Shown here: positions 7,284 through 14,973 of the stretch, piece by piece
How the letters are laid out: the number at the start of each line of letters is the position of its first letter
Numbering within the stretch: the first letter of the stretch is position 1
Assembly (NCBI GenBank): GCA_910586275.1
Contig: CAJUIM010000043.1
Span: forward strand, 1-26,564
Direction: 5' to 3'
DNA from: an uncultured Lachnospiraceae bacterium
GTDB lineage: Bacteria; Bacillota; Clostridia; Lachnospirales; Lachnospiraceae
DNA: 26,564 bases
Translations under genes and position numbers: made by a program
The notes under the pieces: model-generated
Told to the model about the DNA's origin: nothing
Databases searched by the model: none
What the model saw: the letters and a program-made list of their open reading frames with translations, nothing else

Positions 7284-8912
7284 TTACAGCGGAATATTGC
7301 CGTGCTTCTTATACGGGTTTTCCACCGATTTATTTTTAAGTGCCCGTAAGGCTTTCAGAAGCCGTTCCCTGGTTTCCTCCGGTTTAATGACTTCATTGAC
7401 ATAGCCCCTGGATGCCGCCACATAGGGATTTAGGAAGCGGTCTTCATATTCTTTCTTGCACTGCTCCCTCATCGCCTGAGGATTAGGCGATGCCTTAATT
7501 TTCCGCTTAAAGGCGATGTTTACCGCCCCGTCGGCTCCCATAACCGCAATTTCCGCAATGGGCCATGCGAATACCATATCCGCCCCCATCTCCTTAGAAT
7601 TCATGGCGATATAAGCCCCTCCATATGCTTTCCGCATAATTACGGTGATTTTCGGTACGGTAGCTTCCGAATAAGCATACAGAATCTTTGCCCCATGCCG
7701 TATAATCCCGTTATGCTCCTGTGCCGTACCCGGCAGGAACGCCGGCACATCCACCAGCGTCACAAGAGGTATGTTAAAGCAGTCGCAAAAACGGATAAAG
7801 CGCGCGATTTTATCCGATGCATGATAATCCAAAGAGCCTCCCATGGCCGCCGGCTGGTTTGCCACGAAGCCTACTACCTTGCCTTCCATACGCCCCCAGC
7901 CAATGACCGCATTGAGGGCAAAATCCTTCTGCACTTCAAAAAAACTGTCCTCATCCACAATACAGTCTATGACTTCCTTCACATCATAAGCACGCCGGGA
8001 ATTATCCGGCACAATATCCCGGATTCTGCTCCCTCTGTCGCCTTGGGGCAATATTTTATTTATGTTTCCTACCTTCCCGATCATCTTATTTACCCCATAA
8101 AGAAAGGACTGCCGTTCTCCGTTATACTTCACCGTAGGAGCCTTTTCCGTATTGTTGGCAGGAAGATAGGAGAGCAGCTTCCTCACGCCCATCAGGCACT
8201 CCCCTTCCGACGCGTAAGTAAAATGGGAAACCCCGCTTTTCCTGGCATGCACATCCGCGCCGCCCAGTTCCTCCACGGTCACCTCTTCGTTAATTACCGT
8301 CTTCACCACGTTGGGGCCTGTAATGAACATTTTGGAAATATCCCTTACCATAAAGATAAAGTCGCAGATAGCCGGCGCATAGCAAGCCCCGCCGGAGCAA
8401 GGCCCCAGAATCACCGCGATCTGCGGAATTATGCCGGATGCCTTTGTATGCCTGAGAAACATGCCGCTGTAGCCGCTCAGGGAAGAGATCCCTTCTTCTA
8501 TTCTTGCGCCGCCGCTGTCATTGATGCAGATAAGCGGTGCTTTCATTTCCATGGCCATATCCTGAATCCTGCAGATTTTGAAAGAGTGATATTCACCCAG
8601 CGTCCCGCCGATTACCGTAAAATCTTCACTGGCCACGAACACCAGCCTGCCGTCTATTTCTCCATATCCCGTCACTACGCCGTCCCCTGGCACACGGCGT
8701 TTATCCAAATCAAAATCATCAATGCGGGATTCCACAAAACCGTCCACTTCCACAAAAGTATCTTTGTCAAGCAGTATCTGTATCCGTTCTCTTGCAGTCA
8801 GCTTTCCGATGGCATGCTGTTTTTCTATCTTGGAGGAACCTCCGCCCAGCTTGGCTTTTTCACGGCGCATTTCCAATTCCCTGACTGCATCTTTCCAGTT
8901 TACGTTTCCCAT
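7284..8912 (-). CDS. Acyl-CoA carboxyltransferase / methylmalonyl-CoA decarboxylase alpha type
   Basis: Cytoplasmic carboxyltransferase of the PccB/MmdA crotonase-like family, 542 residues, the usual full length. It moves a carboxyl group between biotin and an acyl-CoA such as propionyl/methylmalonyl-CoA. Two acyl-CoA-binding halves are visible. The N-terminal half has SEDFTVIGGTLGEYHSFKI and the oxyanion loop GPCSGGACYAPAI. The C-terminal half has FVANQPAAMGGSLD, FLPGTAQEHNGIIRHGAK and RKAYGGAYIAMNSKEMGAD. Whether it is MmdA (sodium pump), PccB or another subunit cannot be told from this protein alone, because no biotin carboxyl carrier, biotin carboxylase or membrane decarboxylase subunit is next to it. 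A GTG at 8918 is in frame, but the ATG at 8912 has AAAGGAG at ten bases and is preferred. It has its own promoter and a palindrome in its leader. Confidence 0.93.
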   Translation of the reverse strand: MGNVNWKDAVRELEMRREKAKLGGGSSKIEKQHAIGKLTARERIQILLDKDTFVEVDGFVESRIDDFDLDKRRVPGDGVVTGYGEIDGRLVFVASEDFTVIGGTLGEYHSFKICRIQDMAMEMKAPLICINDSGGARIEEGISSLSGYSGMFLRHTKASGIIPQIAVILGPCSGGACYAPAICDFIFMVRDISKMFITGPNVVKTVINEEVTVEELGGADVHARKSGVSHFTYASEGECLMGVRKLLSYLPANNTEKAPTVKYNGERQSFLYGVNKMIGKVGNINKILPQGDRGSRIRDIVPDNSRRAYDVKEVIDCIVDEDSFFEVQKDFALNAVIGWGRMEGKVVGFVANQPAAMGGSLDYHASDKIARFIRFCDCFNIPLVTLVDVPAFLPGTAQEHNGIIRHGAKILYAYSEATVPKITVIMRKAYGGAYIAMNSKEMGADMVFAWPIAEIAVMGADGAVNIAFKRKIKASPNPQAMREQCKKEYEDRFLNPYVAASRGYVNEVIKPEETRERLLKALRALKNKSVENPYKKHGNIPL

Positions 8913-8956
8913 TTCCACAATACTCCTTTATCTATTTTGTTTTGAATCTATAATAT

Positions 8957-8969
8957 TTTGATATTCAAA
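8957..8969 (-). promoter_or_regulatory. Palindromic operator candidate in the carboxyltransferase leader
   Basis: TTTGATATTCAAA has perfect 5-bp arms (TTTGA/TCAAA) around a 3-bp centre. A further TTTGAAT half-site lies at 8941-8947. The site falls between the predicted transcription start (near 8975) and the ribosome site (8923-8930), where a bound repressor would block transcription. The arms resemble the MarR-type FabT operator pattern of lipid genes, but this similarity is from memory and AT-rich palindromes can occur by chance. Confidence 0.4.
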
Positions 8970-8981
8970 TCTTTTAGGAAT

Positions 8982-9009
8982 ATTATAGCACGGATTTCTG
9001 ATTTATCAA
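8982..9009 (-). promoter_or_regulatory. Sigma-A promoter of the carboxyltransferase gene
   Basis: On the minus strand TTGATA (-35, 9004-9009), 16 bases and TATAAT (-10, 8982-8987) with a TGC extension form a strong promoter. It gives a leader of about 60 bases. Confidence 0.8.
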
Positions 9010-9063
9010 GTACCATTCTGTTTTCGTCACCGAATTCCGTTTTCAGCCAAGTGACAAGTCCAA

Positions 9064-9183
9064 AACATACGGACAGTCAGCACAATCCGGCCAAACACCC
9101 GCTGCACATCCGGAACCACAACTTTCTATGGTTCTGTATGCGCACCGGGCATTTGGCCGGATTGCGTGAACTGTCCATATGTT
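9064..9183. repeat. 120-base imperfect inverted repeat
   Basis: The arm 9064-9118 pairs with 9129-9183, with scattered mismatches. Both contain AATCCGGCCAAA or its complement, and the loop is about ten bases. The outer ends are AACATAC and its partner ATATGTT. A stem of this length is far beyond a terminator and looks like a MITE- or REP-type palindromic element, or a structured RNA. It has no T tract on either side and no coding potential. Confidence 0.85.
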
Positions 9184-9211
9184 CCCGGCCGGAAGCAAAT
9201 TCCATGCCGGG
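9184..9211. terminator. Hairpin downstream of glf
   Basis: CCCGGC (9184-9189) pairs with GCCGGG (9206-9211), with an inner GGAA/TTCC stem and a short GCAAA loop. It lies about 45 bases after the glf stop on the minus strand and directly abuts the long inverted repeat. It may end the HTH-glf transcript, but no T run follows. Confidence 0.45.
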
Positions 9212-9257
9212 CAGTTTTGAATGCCTTCTGCATGCCTGAAGACAGCCTTCGGTGCCC

Positions 9258-10370
9258 TTAAGGCTCCGCTTCTGCCATCTCCAATGCTGCAGCTATTACT
9301 TTATCCATATCGTAATACCTGTATTGTCCCAGCCTGCCGCCGAAGAGGACATCCTTTTCCTGTTCTGCCAGCTTCCGGTATTTATCAAACAATAAATTAT
9401 TTCGTTCGTCATTTATTGGGTAGTACGGTTCGTCCCCTTTGTTCCATATCGCCGGATATTCTCTTGTAATGACGGTACCTTTCTGCGTTCCGAATTCAAA
9501 ATGCTTATGCTCGATAATTCTTGTATAAGGCACTTCCCGTTCCGTATAGTTCACTACCGCATTGCCTTGGTAATTGTCGCAATCCGGCATCTGCTCTGTC
9601 TCAAACCGCAGCGAACGGTATTCCAATGTTCCCAGCCGATAATCAAAATACTCGTCAATCATACCCGTATATAAGGTTTTTCCAAACTCCATGTCTCCGT
9701 TTGCTTGGCATGCCCGGATAAATTCCTTATACTCTGTCCCCGTACGCACTTCCGTTCCTTCCAGAAGGTTCTCCACAATTGCCGTATAGCCGCCTACAGG
9801 AATTCCTTGATATAAATCGTTAAAGTAATTATTATCATAAGTAAACCGCATGGGCACCCGCTTAATAATAAAAGCCGGCAGTTCCGTGCAGGGGCGTCCC
9901 CACTGCTTTTCCGTATAACCTTTAATCAGTTTTTCATAGACATCCCTGCCCGCCAATGACAAAGCCTGTTCTTCCAGATTCCCGGGCATGGAAATATGGA
10001 GCTCACTGATCTGCCCCTCTATCACAGCCTTCGCTTCCGCGGGAGTCCTGACCCCCCACATCTTGCTGAAAGTATTCATATTAAACGGTAAGTTATATAG
10101 TTCATCCTTATACACCGCAATCGGCGAATTTACGAATCTGTTGAATACAGCGTACTGATTAATATATTTCCACACTTTCTCATCGGATGTATGGAAAATA
10201 TGCGCACCATACTTATGTACCCGTATCCCCAACGCTTCTTCGGTGTAAATATTTCCGGCAATATGTTCCCTCTTATCAATGACAAGGCATTTCCTTCCCC
10301 TTCTCCTCATCTCTTTTGTAAAAACTGCGCCAAACAGCCCGGCACCTACTATCAGATAATCGTAATGCAT
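9258..10370 (-). CDS. glf: UDP-galactopyranose mutase
   Basis: Flavoenzyme of 370 residues, the usual length. It interconverts UDP-galactopyranose and UDP-galactofuranose, the donor for Galf in cell-surface glycans. The FAD-binding Rossmann motif is DYLIVGAGLFGAVF (residues 4-17), followed by the acidic end of strand two (VIDKREHIAGN) and YGAHIFHT (54-61), which carries the family's active-site His loop. LIKGYTEKQWGRP (148-160) and TREYP are also typical. AAAGGGATG precedes the ATG by five bases. The gene follows the HTH regulator after 18 bases and probably shares its promoter. No clear Galf transferase of the GlfT type is recognised nearby; the membrane transferases from 16149 onward are possible users. 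Confidence 0.96.
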   Translation of the reverse strand: MHYDYLIVGAGLFGAVFTKEMRRRGRKCLVIDKREHIAGNIYTEEALGIRVHKYGAHIFHTSDEKVWKYINQYAVFNRFVNSPIAVYKDELYNLPFNMNTFSKMWGVRTPAEAKAVIEGQISELHISMPGNLEEQALSLAGRDVYEKLIKGYTEKQWGRPCTELPAFIIKRVPMRFTYDNNYFNDLYQGIPVGGYTAIVENLLEGTEVRTGTEYKEFIRACQANGDMEFGKTLYTGMIDEYFDYRLGTLEYRSLRFETEQMPDCDNYQGNAVVNYTEREVPYTRIIEHKHFEFGTQKGTVITREYPAIWNKGDEPYYPINDERNNLLFDKYRKLAEQEKDVLFGGRLGQYRYYDMDKVIAAALEMAEAEP

Positions 10371-10388
10371 GACGTCATCCCTTTCGCA

Positions 10389-10727
10389 TTAATCCTTCAG
10401 CTGATATTTTTCTAATTGCATGTAATCATCCATCAACTCCAGAATCTTTTTGCGCCCGGTCTTATTCAGCTTTACATAATACTGCATGACACGGTTTTCA
10501 AGGATTTTCTCACCAAGGCTTGCTCCCTTTTCCAAAGAACTGAAATCCACCGGATTTAAATTCAGCTTGTCGCACATTTTTATGACCGTCCCATACGCCA
10601 TGCCTTCAATCCCCCTATCCAGTGCCGTTACAAGCGTGCTGTACGGTATCTGCATTTCGATTGCAAATTGACGCACACTCTTGTACTGTGTCAAAATTTC
10701 TTTCTTTAATATTTCTGCCTTTGTCAT
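10389..10727 (-). CDS. Small HTH (XRE-like) DNA-binding protein
   Basis: This 112-residue protein has a helix-turn-helix of the Cro/XRE type at about residues 14-60 (SVRQFAIEMQIPYSTLVTALDRG, then YGTVIKMCDKLNLNPVDF). A charged C-terminal helical region follows (LNKTGRKKILELMDDYMQLEKY). An in-frame ATG exists at 10841, but the ATG at 10727 is chosen. It has AGGAGGAAG at a good distance, it begins with the typical MTKAEILKKEIL sequence, and the longer form would overlap the promoter. It is the first gene of a two-gene unit with glf. It may regulate its own promoter or distant genes. Confidence 0.88.
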   Translation of the reverse strand: MTKAEILKKEILTQYKSVRQFAIEMQIPYSTLVTALDRGIEGMAYGTVIKMCDKLNLNPVDFSSLEKGASLGEKILENRVMQYYVKLNKTGRKKILELMDDYMQLEKYQLKD

Positions 10728-10812
10728 ATTTGGCTTCCTCCTGTCACTCTTCTTTGTGTTATCATTGCTCAATATAATACGATACAGGCATCCGATTAGG
10801 TCGAATAGATAT

Positions 10813-10841
10813 ATTATAGCACATATACGGTATTCCGTCAC
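10813..10841 (-). promoter_or_regulatory. Promoter of the HTH-glf unit
   Basis: TATAAT (10813-10818) with a TGC extended -10 lies 17 bases downstream of GTGACG (10836-10841), a 4-of-6 match to the -35 consensus. The sequence GTGCTATAAT is the same as in the carboxyltransferase promoter at 8982. The leader to the ATG at 10727 is about 80 bases. Confidence 0.65.
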
Positions 10842-11010
10842 CGTTTTTTGATAATGTATTCAAATTTTTAAGGATTTTTAATACTTTCTAAAAAAAACTT
10901 TCATTTTCTTCCCCGTTTATCACCTTCTGTTGTAGACAGGTTCCTGCCATATACGGCAAATTTCCCGCCATACTTCCTCTGCCCTACAGGAAGGAACCTT
11001 GAAAATGCAC

Positions 11011-11098
11011 AATGCCATTCACTTAAGCCGCAGAGCGAAAGCGTGTCCGAAGAAAAACAGGATTCCTGACGCGGGCTGTGGCTTAAGTGAATGGCATT
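11011..11098. repeat. Long hairpin with perfect-core 23-bp arms
   Basis: AATGCCATTCACTTAAGCCG plus CAG (11011-11033) is the near-exact reverse complement of 11076-11098, with one mismatch and a 42-base loop. The ends carry GAATGGCATTAT, a 12-base word also found at 24265-24276 between the VOC and ACP genes. This suggests a dispersed palindromic element with a decayed second copy, although a 12-base match could be chance. Confidence 0.8.
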
Positions 11099-11324
11099 AT
11101 AAAAATACAAAGAAGACTCCGCCGCCTGCATGTCTCACCGGCCCGCCGCCTGGGAAAATGCAATATGATATGAATTACCGTACAAACATATGAAAATATT
11201 TGTGAATCGAAACTGTTCGTCAGAGTATGTCCGCATAGGAAGCAGTTCCTCTGTCTTACAATATCATCTTAGACGTTACCGTTCCACCCGTCAAGAAACT
11301 ATGCAAAATCCGCATAAAAGCTTT

Positions 11325-11341
11325 CTGCCGGCTTACGGCAG
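11325..11341 (-). terminator. Terminator candidate after the small helical gene
   Basis: On the minus strand CTGCCG, a TAAGC loop and CGGCAG form a 6-bp GC stem followed by AAAGCTTTT. It lies 22 bases after the stop at 11364. A second short stem (GCCGC/GCGGC, about 11350-11364) sits at the stop itself. The T run is offset, so termination is plausible, not certain. Confidence 0.45.
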
Positions 11342-11363
11342 CATGCCCCGCCGCATATTGCGG

Positions 11364-11744
11364 CTATTCCCCGGAGGAAGATGCCGCCGCCTGCCTTGCG
11401 GCTGCGCCCAGTTCTTTCAGGAACGGCATAATTGTATTCTCCAGTATTTCCGCAATTGTTCTGTCTTCCTGATCCCGGATTGCCGCCCCCAGTGCACACA
11501 GCTGTCCGTTCATCTCCTGCTTTGAAATATGTATCCTCTCCAAATCCAGTACATCCGAAACCCTGTTATATACTTCCACCGCCCAATTCAGCCCGTCCAT
11601 GCATTGATTTTGGAACACATCCGTATCCGGCTGCCGGCTGCCTTTCAGTTCCCCGCACAATGTTGCCATTCCCGGAACCAGTTTCTGCAGATATTCCTCC
11701 AATGCCTGCAGTGCCTCCCTCTTTTCTTCCTGCATATGATCCAT
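11364..11744 (-). CDS. Small acidic helical protein of unknown function
   Basis: This 126-residue protein is not recognised. It is predicted to be nearly all helix, acidic, without signal peptide or membrane segment, and ends in an Ala/Ser-rich tail (AARQAAASSSGE). The N-terminal half (EEKREALQALEEYLQKLVPGMATLC) and C-terminal half (IAEILENTIMPFLKELGAA) look amphipathic, so it may be a helical bundle or an adaptor for a partner protein. AAAGGAG lies about ten bases before the ATG. A TATAAT (11784-11789) upstream lacks a good -35. The gene follows the DUF5107-TPR gene after 112 bases and is the last gene of the minus-strand envelope locus. Confidence 0.75.
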   Translation of the reverse strand: MDHMQEEKREALQALEEYLQKLVPGMATLCGELKGSRQPDTDVFQNQCMDGLNWAVEVYNRVSDVLDLERIHISKQEMNGQLCALGAAIRDQEDRTIAEILENTIMPFLKELGAAARQAAASSSGE

Positions 11745-11856
11745 TTTAAATCTTCTCCTTTCCCAAATCCATTATTTTCTATTATTATACTGTTTTGCCG
11801 CACTCAGGAATCAGTCCCCACACTTCTTCCGTGCCCCGCCTAAGTGCAGGGCAGTG

Positions 11857-13785
11857 TTAATATGCTTTAAAATTATACTTATGGGGAATCTTTCCGCCCT
11901 CTCCATAAAGGCTCTCGTACAGTTCGCTCCATAACTGTGCCACGGAGTCTTCCCCTTCGCGTATATCTTCCACTTCCAAGCCTCCGTTTTGCTCCAATAA
12001 TGCATATGCTTCCTTCTCCCTGCCCAGACGATGCAGGGCACTGATGTAATAGAACCGTACTTTGGAAATCTCCTGCCCTTCTGTTTCCATGGTTTCATAA
12101 AACTTGCAGAGCGTCTGATCCGCGCCGCACAAATATAAAATCTTAAATCCCTCTTTTAAATAGGAAGGATCCGCCCGCCGCATTTCCATGCCTTTTACCA
12201 TATACTCTGCCGCACGCCCAACCTTATTCCGCATCAGGCTGGTACAGCTCAGTGCATGGAAAGCCCATGGATTTTCTGCCGCACAAAGTGATTTTTTCAA
12301 TTCCTTCTCTGCTTTTTTATATTTTCCGGCCATATAATAACCAAGTCCCATATGATAATGAGCATACCAGTTTTCGGCATTTACCGCTTTCAGGCTTTCT
12401 TTTAAAAATGCCGCATTCTTTTCATCTATGAAAAATTCATCCGGGCTTTCGGACGGTTCCGGGCAATGCAGCACGGATGTCTCAAAAAAACGCTTCCATC
12501 TCTTCAGTGATTCCTCTTTCACTGCAAATTTCAGATGCTCCGTCATCTTCCCTTGCTGTTGCAAGGCTCCGTAACCGCTTCCCGTAAAGACTGTCGCCGC
12601 CTCCCTATGCGCCATGGATTTCGTGTCCGACAGCCTCTGTTCCATCCTTTCCCATATTTGGTCAAGGCACAGTTTTTCCGTAAAGCAGGCGGCACGTTCC
12701 GGATGTTTCTGACCAAAAATTTCCTGCGGAATCTGCACTGCGCCATACCGCTCCATCCACTCCCATGCCGTATGGGGCGCCATCGGAAGGCATCCGTACT
12801 GCGTCTTTCCCAGTCCGGCCTGTATCTCAATATATCTGCCCGCCTGATCCGTCAGAAACTCCTGCCAGCGATCCGAAGCATCGTTGTTCCCCCAGGAAAA
12901 CAGCTTGCGGCTCTTTAACCTTGCCGTGGAAACATGCAGCAGGCCATAACCCGTCCGGTCTATATTGGCAATATATTTGGGGCTTTTTTCCGGTATATGA
13001 AAAAAATAATCCGTTGATTTTCCGATATTCTTATACTCCGTAATATCGATGCCGCCCACAACGGGCAACGATACTTTCCTCACGGTTCCGTCCGCATAGG
13101 TAAATGCCTCTTCCGCAGGGACAATGATTTTTCCGCCCTCATATTCTTCCACGGCAATATTGCTCCACCAGTACATAGGAATCACTTCATCGCTTTCGTT
13201 TACGATACGCATCCGGCAATTCAGGCAGGGACTGTCTGCCTCCAGCCAGAAATCCATCTGATAGGAAACCCCTCGGATTCTTTCATACTCATACATGCGG
13301 AGCACGGGAATGCCGCTCTCCATTTCCGTTTCCGCAGTATACAAAGGTTCCGTGGTAAGCGGTGAGTGCCCGATGACCCCTATATTCCATTCCACGCCGC
13401 CGGAAAACCATGCATTCCGTACCGCAAGATTGGAAAACCGGAGAACGTCATTGGTATAAAGCAGATTCCTGCCTGCTTTTTTATCCCACAGCTGCCAGAG
13501 CCGCCCTCCGTATCCGGGCAGAAACACGGCTTTCAGATCATCATTTTCCAGTACGGCCGTCTGTACCTCCTTCTCGGAAAGCTGCCTCTTATAGCCGTTG
13601 TACTGCCGATATGGATAGACATTGTTCCTGCGCCCATAGCCCTCATATATTTCGTCATCCTCTTCCAGACAAAATGTCAGCTGATTCTGCAGAATCACCT
13701 CTCCAAGCAAATCAGGCAGACTGCTTTGTTCCCCAAGACAGGCTGCTCTTATTTTCATCTTCTCAAATCTAAGGCTCGGCAACAT
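11857..13785 (-). CDS. DUF5107-type domain plus tetratricopeptide repeat protein
   Basis: Protein of 642 residues without a signal peptide. Residues about 60-360 form a beta-rich domain like DUF5107, which has a galactose-mutarotase-like fold. Markers are AVFLPGYGGRLWQLWDKKAGRNLLYTN, WFSGGVEWNIG and the aromatic PMYWWSNIAVEE, all typical of sugar-binding beta-sandwiches. Residues about 460-610 are TPR-like helical repeats (WYAHYHMGLGYYMAGKYKKAEKELKKSL and following). Related proteins occur near carbohydrate-active genes, often as DUF5107 plus TPR. The activity here is unknown; binding or turnover of a glycan intermediate is an inference. AGGAGG stands five bases before the ATG. The gene begins 18 bases after the SGNH lipoprotein gene, so the two are probably co-transcribed. 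Confidence 0.8.
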   Translation of the reverse strand: MLPSLRFEKMKIRAACLGEQSSLPDLLGEVILQNQLTFCLEEDDEIYEGYGRRNNVYPYRQYNGYKRQLSEKEVQTAVLENDDLKAVFLPGYGGRLWQLWDKKAGRNLLYTNDVLRFSNLAVRNAWFSGGVEWNIGVIGHSPLTTEPLYTAETEMESGIPVLRMYEYERIRGVSYQMDFWLEADSPCLNCRMRIVNESDEVIPMYWWSNIAVEEYEGGKIIVPAEEAFTYADGTVRKVSLPVVGGIDITEYKNIGKSTDYFFHIPEKSPKYIANIDRTGYGLLHVSTARLKSRKLFSWGNNDASDRWQEFLTDQAGRYIEIQAGLGKTQYGCLPMAPHTAWEWMERYGAVQIPQEIFGQKHPERAACFTEKLCLDQIWERMEQRLSDTKSMAHREAATVFTGSGYGALQQQGKMTEHLKFAVKEESLKRWKRFFETSVLHCPEPSESPDEFFIDEKNAAFLKESLKAVNAENWYAHYHMGLGYYMAGKYKKAEKELKKSLCAAENPWAFHALSCTSLMRNKVGRAAEYMVKGMEMRRADPSYLKEGFKILYLCGADQTLCKFYETMETEGQEISKVRFYYISALHRLGREKEAYALLEQNGGLEVEDIREGEDSVAQLWSELYESLYGEGGKIPHKYNFKAY

Positions 13786-13803
13786 ATAATCCTCCTAATA
13801 AAA

Positions 13804-14853
13804 TCAGTCTCCCAGTTCCTCACAGACTTTCTCTGCAATCAGTGCCGCCCCGGCCGCATTAGGGTGGGTGCCGTCGGACGTATACTCTTTGGCATTCTCA
13901 TAAGTTATGCCGCAGCCGTATACATCAATTACGGCATCCCCCTTGGCATGAGCCACTGCTTTGATACAGTCATTATAATTCTTTGCCGTCAGCCCATGTT
14001 CATTCTGGAACGGGAACGTTTCCCCTTCTTCGTTCCATCTGGATACTTCCGCTATCGTACAGCAGAAAATCTCCGCATCGGGATACCACAGATGCATCTT
14101 ATCCAGCATCAGCCCGTAAGCCTCGCTGAAGTTCTGTATATACCCCTCCTCCACCGGCGACACGCCGTCATAGCTGCCAAGCGGAATACCGTTAATTAAA
14201 TCATTGGTCCCCATCAATATAATAATAACGTCCGGCCATGACCCCTCCGGACTAGCCAAATCGGCCACCCTTTGGTTCCCGCAGGAATAAGCCCCCTCAT
14301 GATTGTCCTGGGACTGCCCGCTTACCGTGCTGCCCGAATAAGATGCATTCCGGCACAGTTCCATTCCCGTCCGCCCGATCACCTGCATCCACCATGTCTC
14401 CTCTGCCGTCTGCACATCTCCGTATTCCGGATAAAAAACACTGTAATTTTCCGGGATATAACCGGTAAAGGTAGAGATGCTGTCCCCGCAGACCGATACT
14501 TTTTTCCCGGCCCACCGGGACACTTCTTCCTCCTCCGCAGGCTCCCCTGCCGCATCTTCCTCTTTGCTTCCCTCGCTCATGCTTGCGCTGTCCTCTGCCG
14601 CATTACCCTTCTCGCCTTCTTCTCCGCTCTCTTCTTCGGCGGATTTCTTCCCATCCGCTTCGCTGCCTTCCTCTTTCCCTGCCGCATCCGAAGCGTCGTT
14701 TGCCGTCCCCGTCCCTTCTTCCACACTTTGCTCCGCTCTGCTTCCGCAGCCCCAAAGAACCAATGCCATCAGAAAACCCAATGCCAAAGCCATCCGCCTT
14801 TTCCTTCTCCCACCGCCCGAAGTCCCCTTATATTCCGTTTTTTCTGCTCCCAT
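13804..14853 (-). CDS. SGNH/GDSL-hydrolase lipoprotein
   Basis: Predicted surface esterase or acyltransferase. Counted from the longest in-frame start (TTG, 14946), the lipid cysteine is Cys67 (ALVLWG-C) after a basic and hydrophobic stretch. An acidic Glu/Ala/Ser spacer covers about 70-142. The SGNH fold follows, with block I VCGDS (nucleophile Ser156), block II Gly in SYSGST, block III GTND (246-249) and block V DGTHPN (Asp358, His361). All catalytic residues are present. I chose the ATG at 14853 (349 residues) because AAAGGAAG lies upstream and it leaves a normal-length signal peptide; starts at 14946 (TTG), 14940 or 14880 would add a long charged leader. Its likely substrate is an O-acyl group on a surface glycan (inference). 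It sits between the radical SAM and DUF5107-TPR genes in the same direction. Confidence 0.88.
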   Translation of the reverse strand: MGAEKTEYKGTSGGGRRKRRMALALGFLMALVLWGCGSRAEQSVEEGTGTANDASDAAGKEEGSEADGKKSAEEESGEEGEKGNAAEDSASMSEGSKEEDAAGEPAEEEEVSRWAGKKVSVCGDSISTFTGYIPENYSVFYPEYGDVQTAEETWWMQVIGRTGMELCRNASYSGSTVSGQSQDNHEGAYSCGNQRVADLASPEGSWPDVIIILMGTNDLINGIPLGSYDGVSPVEEGYIQNFSEAYGLMLDKMHLWYPDAEIFCCTIAEVSRWNEEGETFPFQNEHGLTAKNYNDCIKAVAHAKGDAVIDVYGCGITYENAKEYTSDGTHPNAAGAALIAEKVCEELGD

Positions 14854-14973
14854 AAACCGTTTCTTCCTTTCCCGTCCCATCCGCCTGTCCCGTTTTGCCG
14901 GTACAGCCGGAAAGCGTGTCTGAAAATAGGTTTCTTTCATCTCCAAACACGCCTTTCGTAAAAAAGCATTTTC

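Larger units (their letters stand above)
8913..9257. other. Noncoding region between carboxyltransferase and glf genes
   Basis: These 345 bases hold, in order, the ribosome site, an operator-like palindrome, the carboxyltransferase promoter, a 120-base imperfect hairpin and a second shorter hairpin just downstream of glf. I see no convincing gene here on either strand; the open frames are short, lack ribosome sites and run through the hairpins. Confidence 0.7.
10842..11363. other. Noncoding region with hairpins between HTH and small helical gene
   Basis: About 520 bases without a supportable gene. It contains an 8-bp inverted pair AGGTTCCT (10938-10945)/AGGAACCT (10992-10999), a long hairpin (11011-11098) and two short GC hairpins just after the stop of the gene that ends at 11364. 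Short open frames here lack ribosome sites. From 11100 to 11315 I see no recognisable element. Confidence 0.6.

Noticed and set aside
7695..8945. 416-residue plus-strand open frame opposite the carboxyltransferase
   Set aside because: It is the antisense shadow of a well-conserved enzyme; its His/Arg/Tyr-rich sequence matches no family.
8958..9239. Small plus-strand open frame across the hairpin region
   Set aside because: It runs through the promoter and the inverted repeat and has no ribosome site.
10999..11193. 64-residue plus-strand open frame in the noncoding gap
   Set aside because: Both its N-terminal and middle parts are coded by the two arms of the hairpin, and no ribosome site precedes it.
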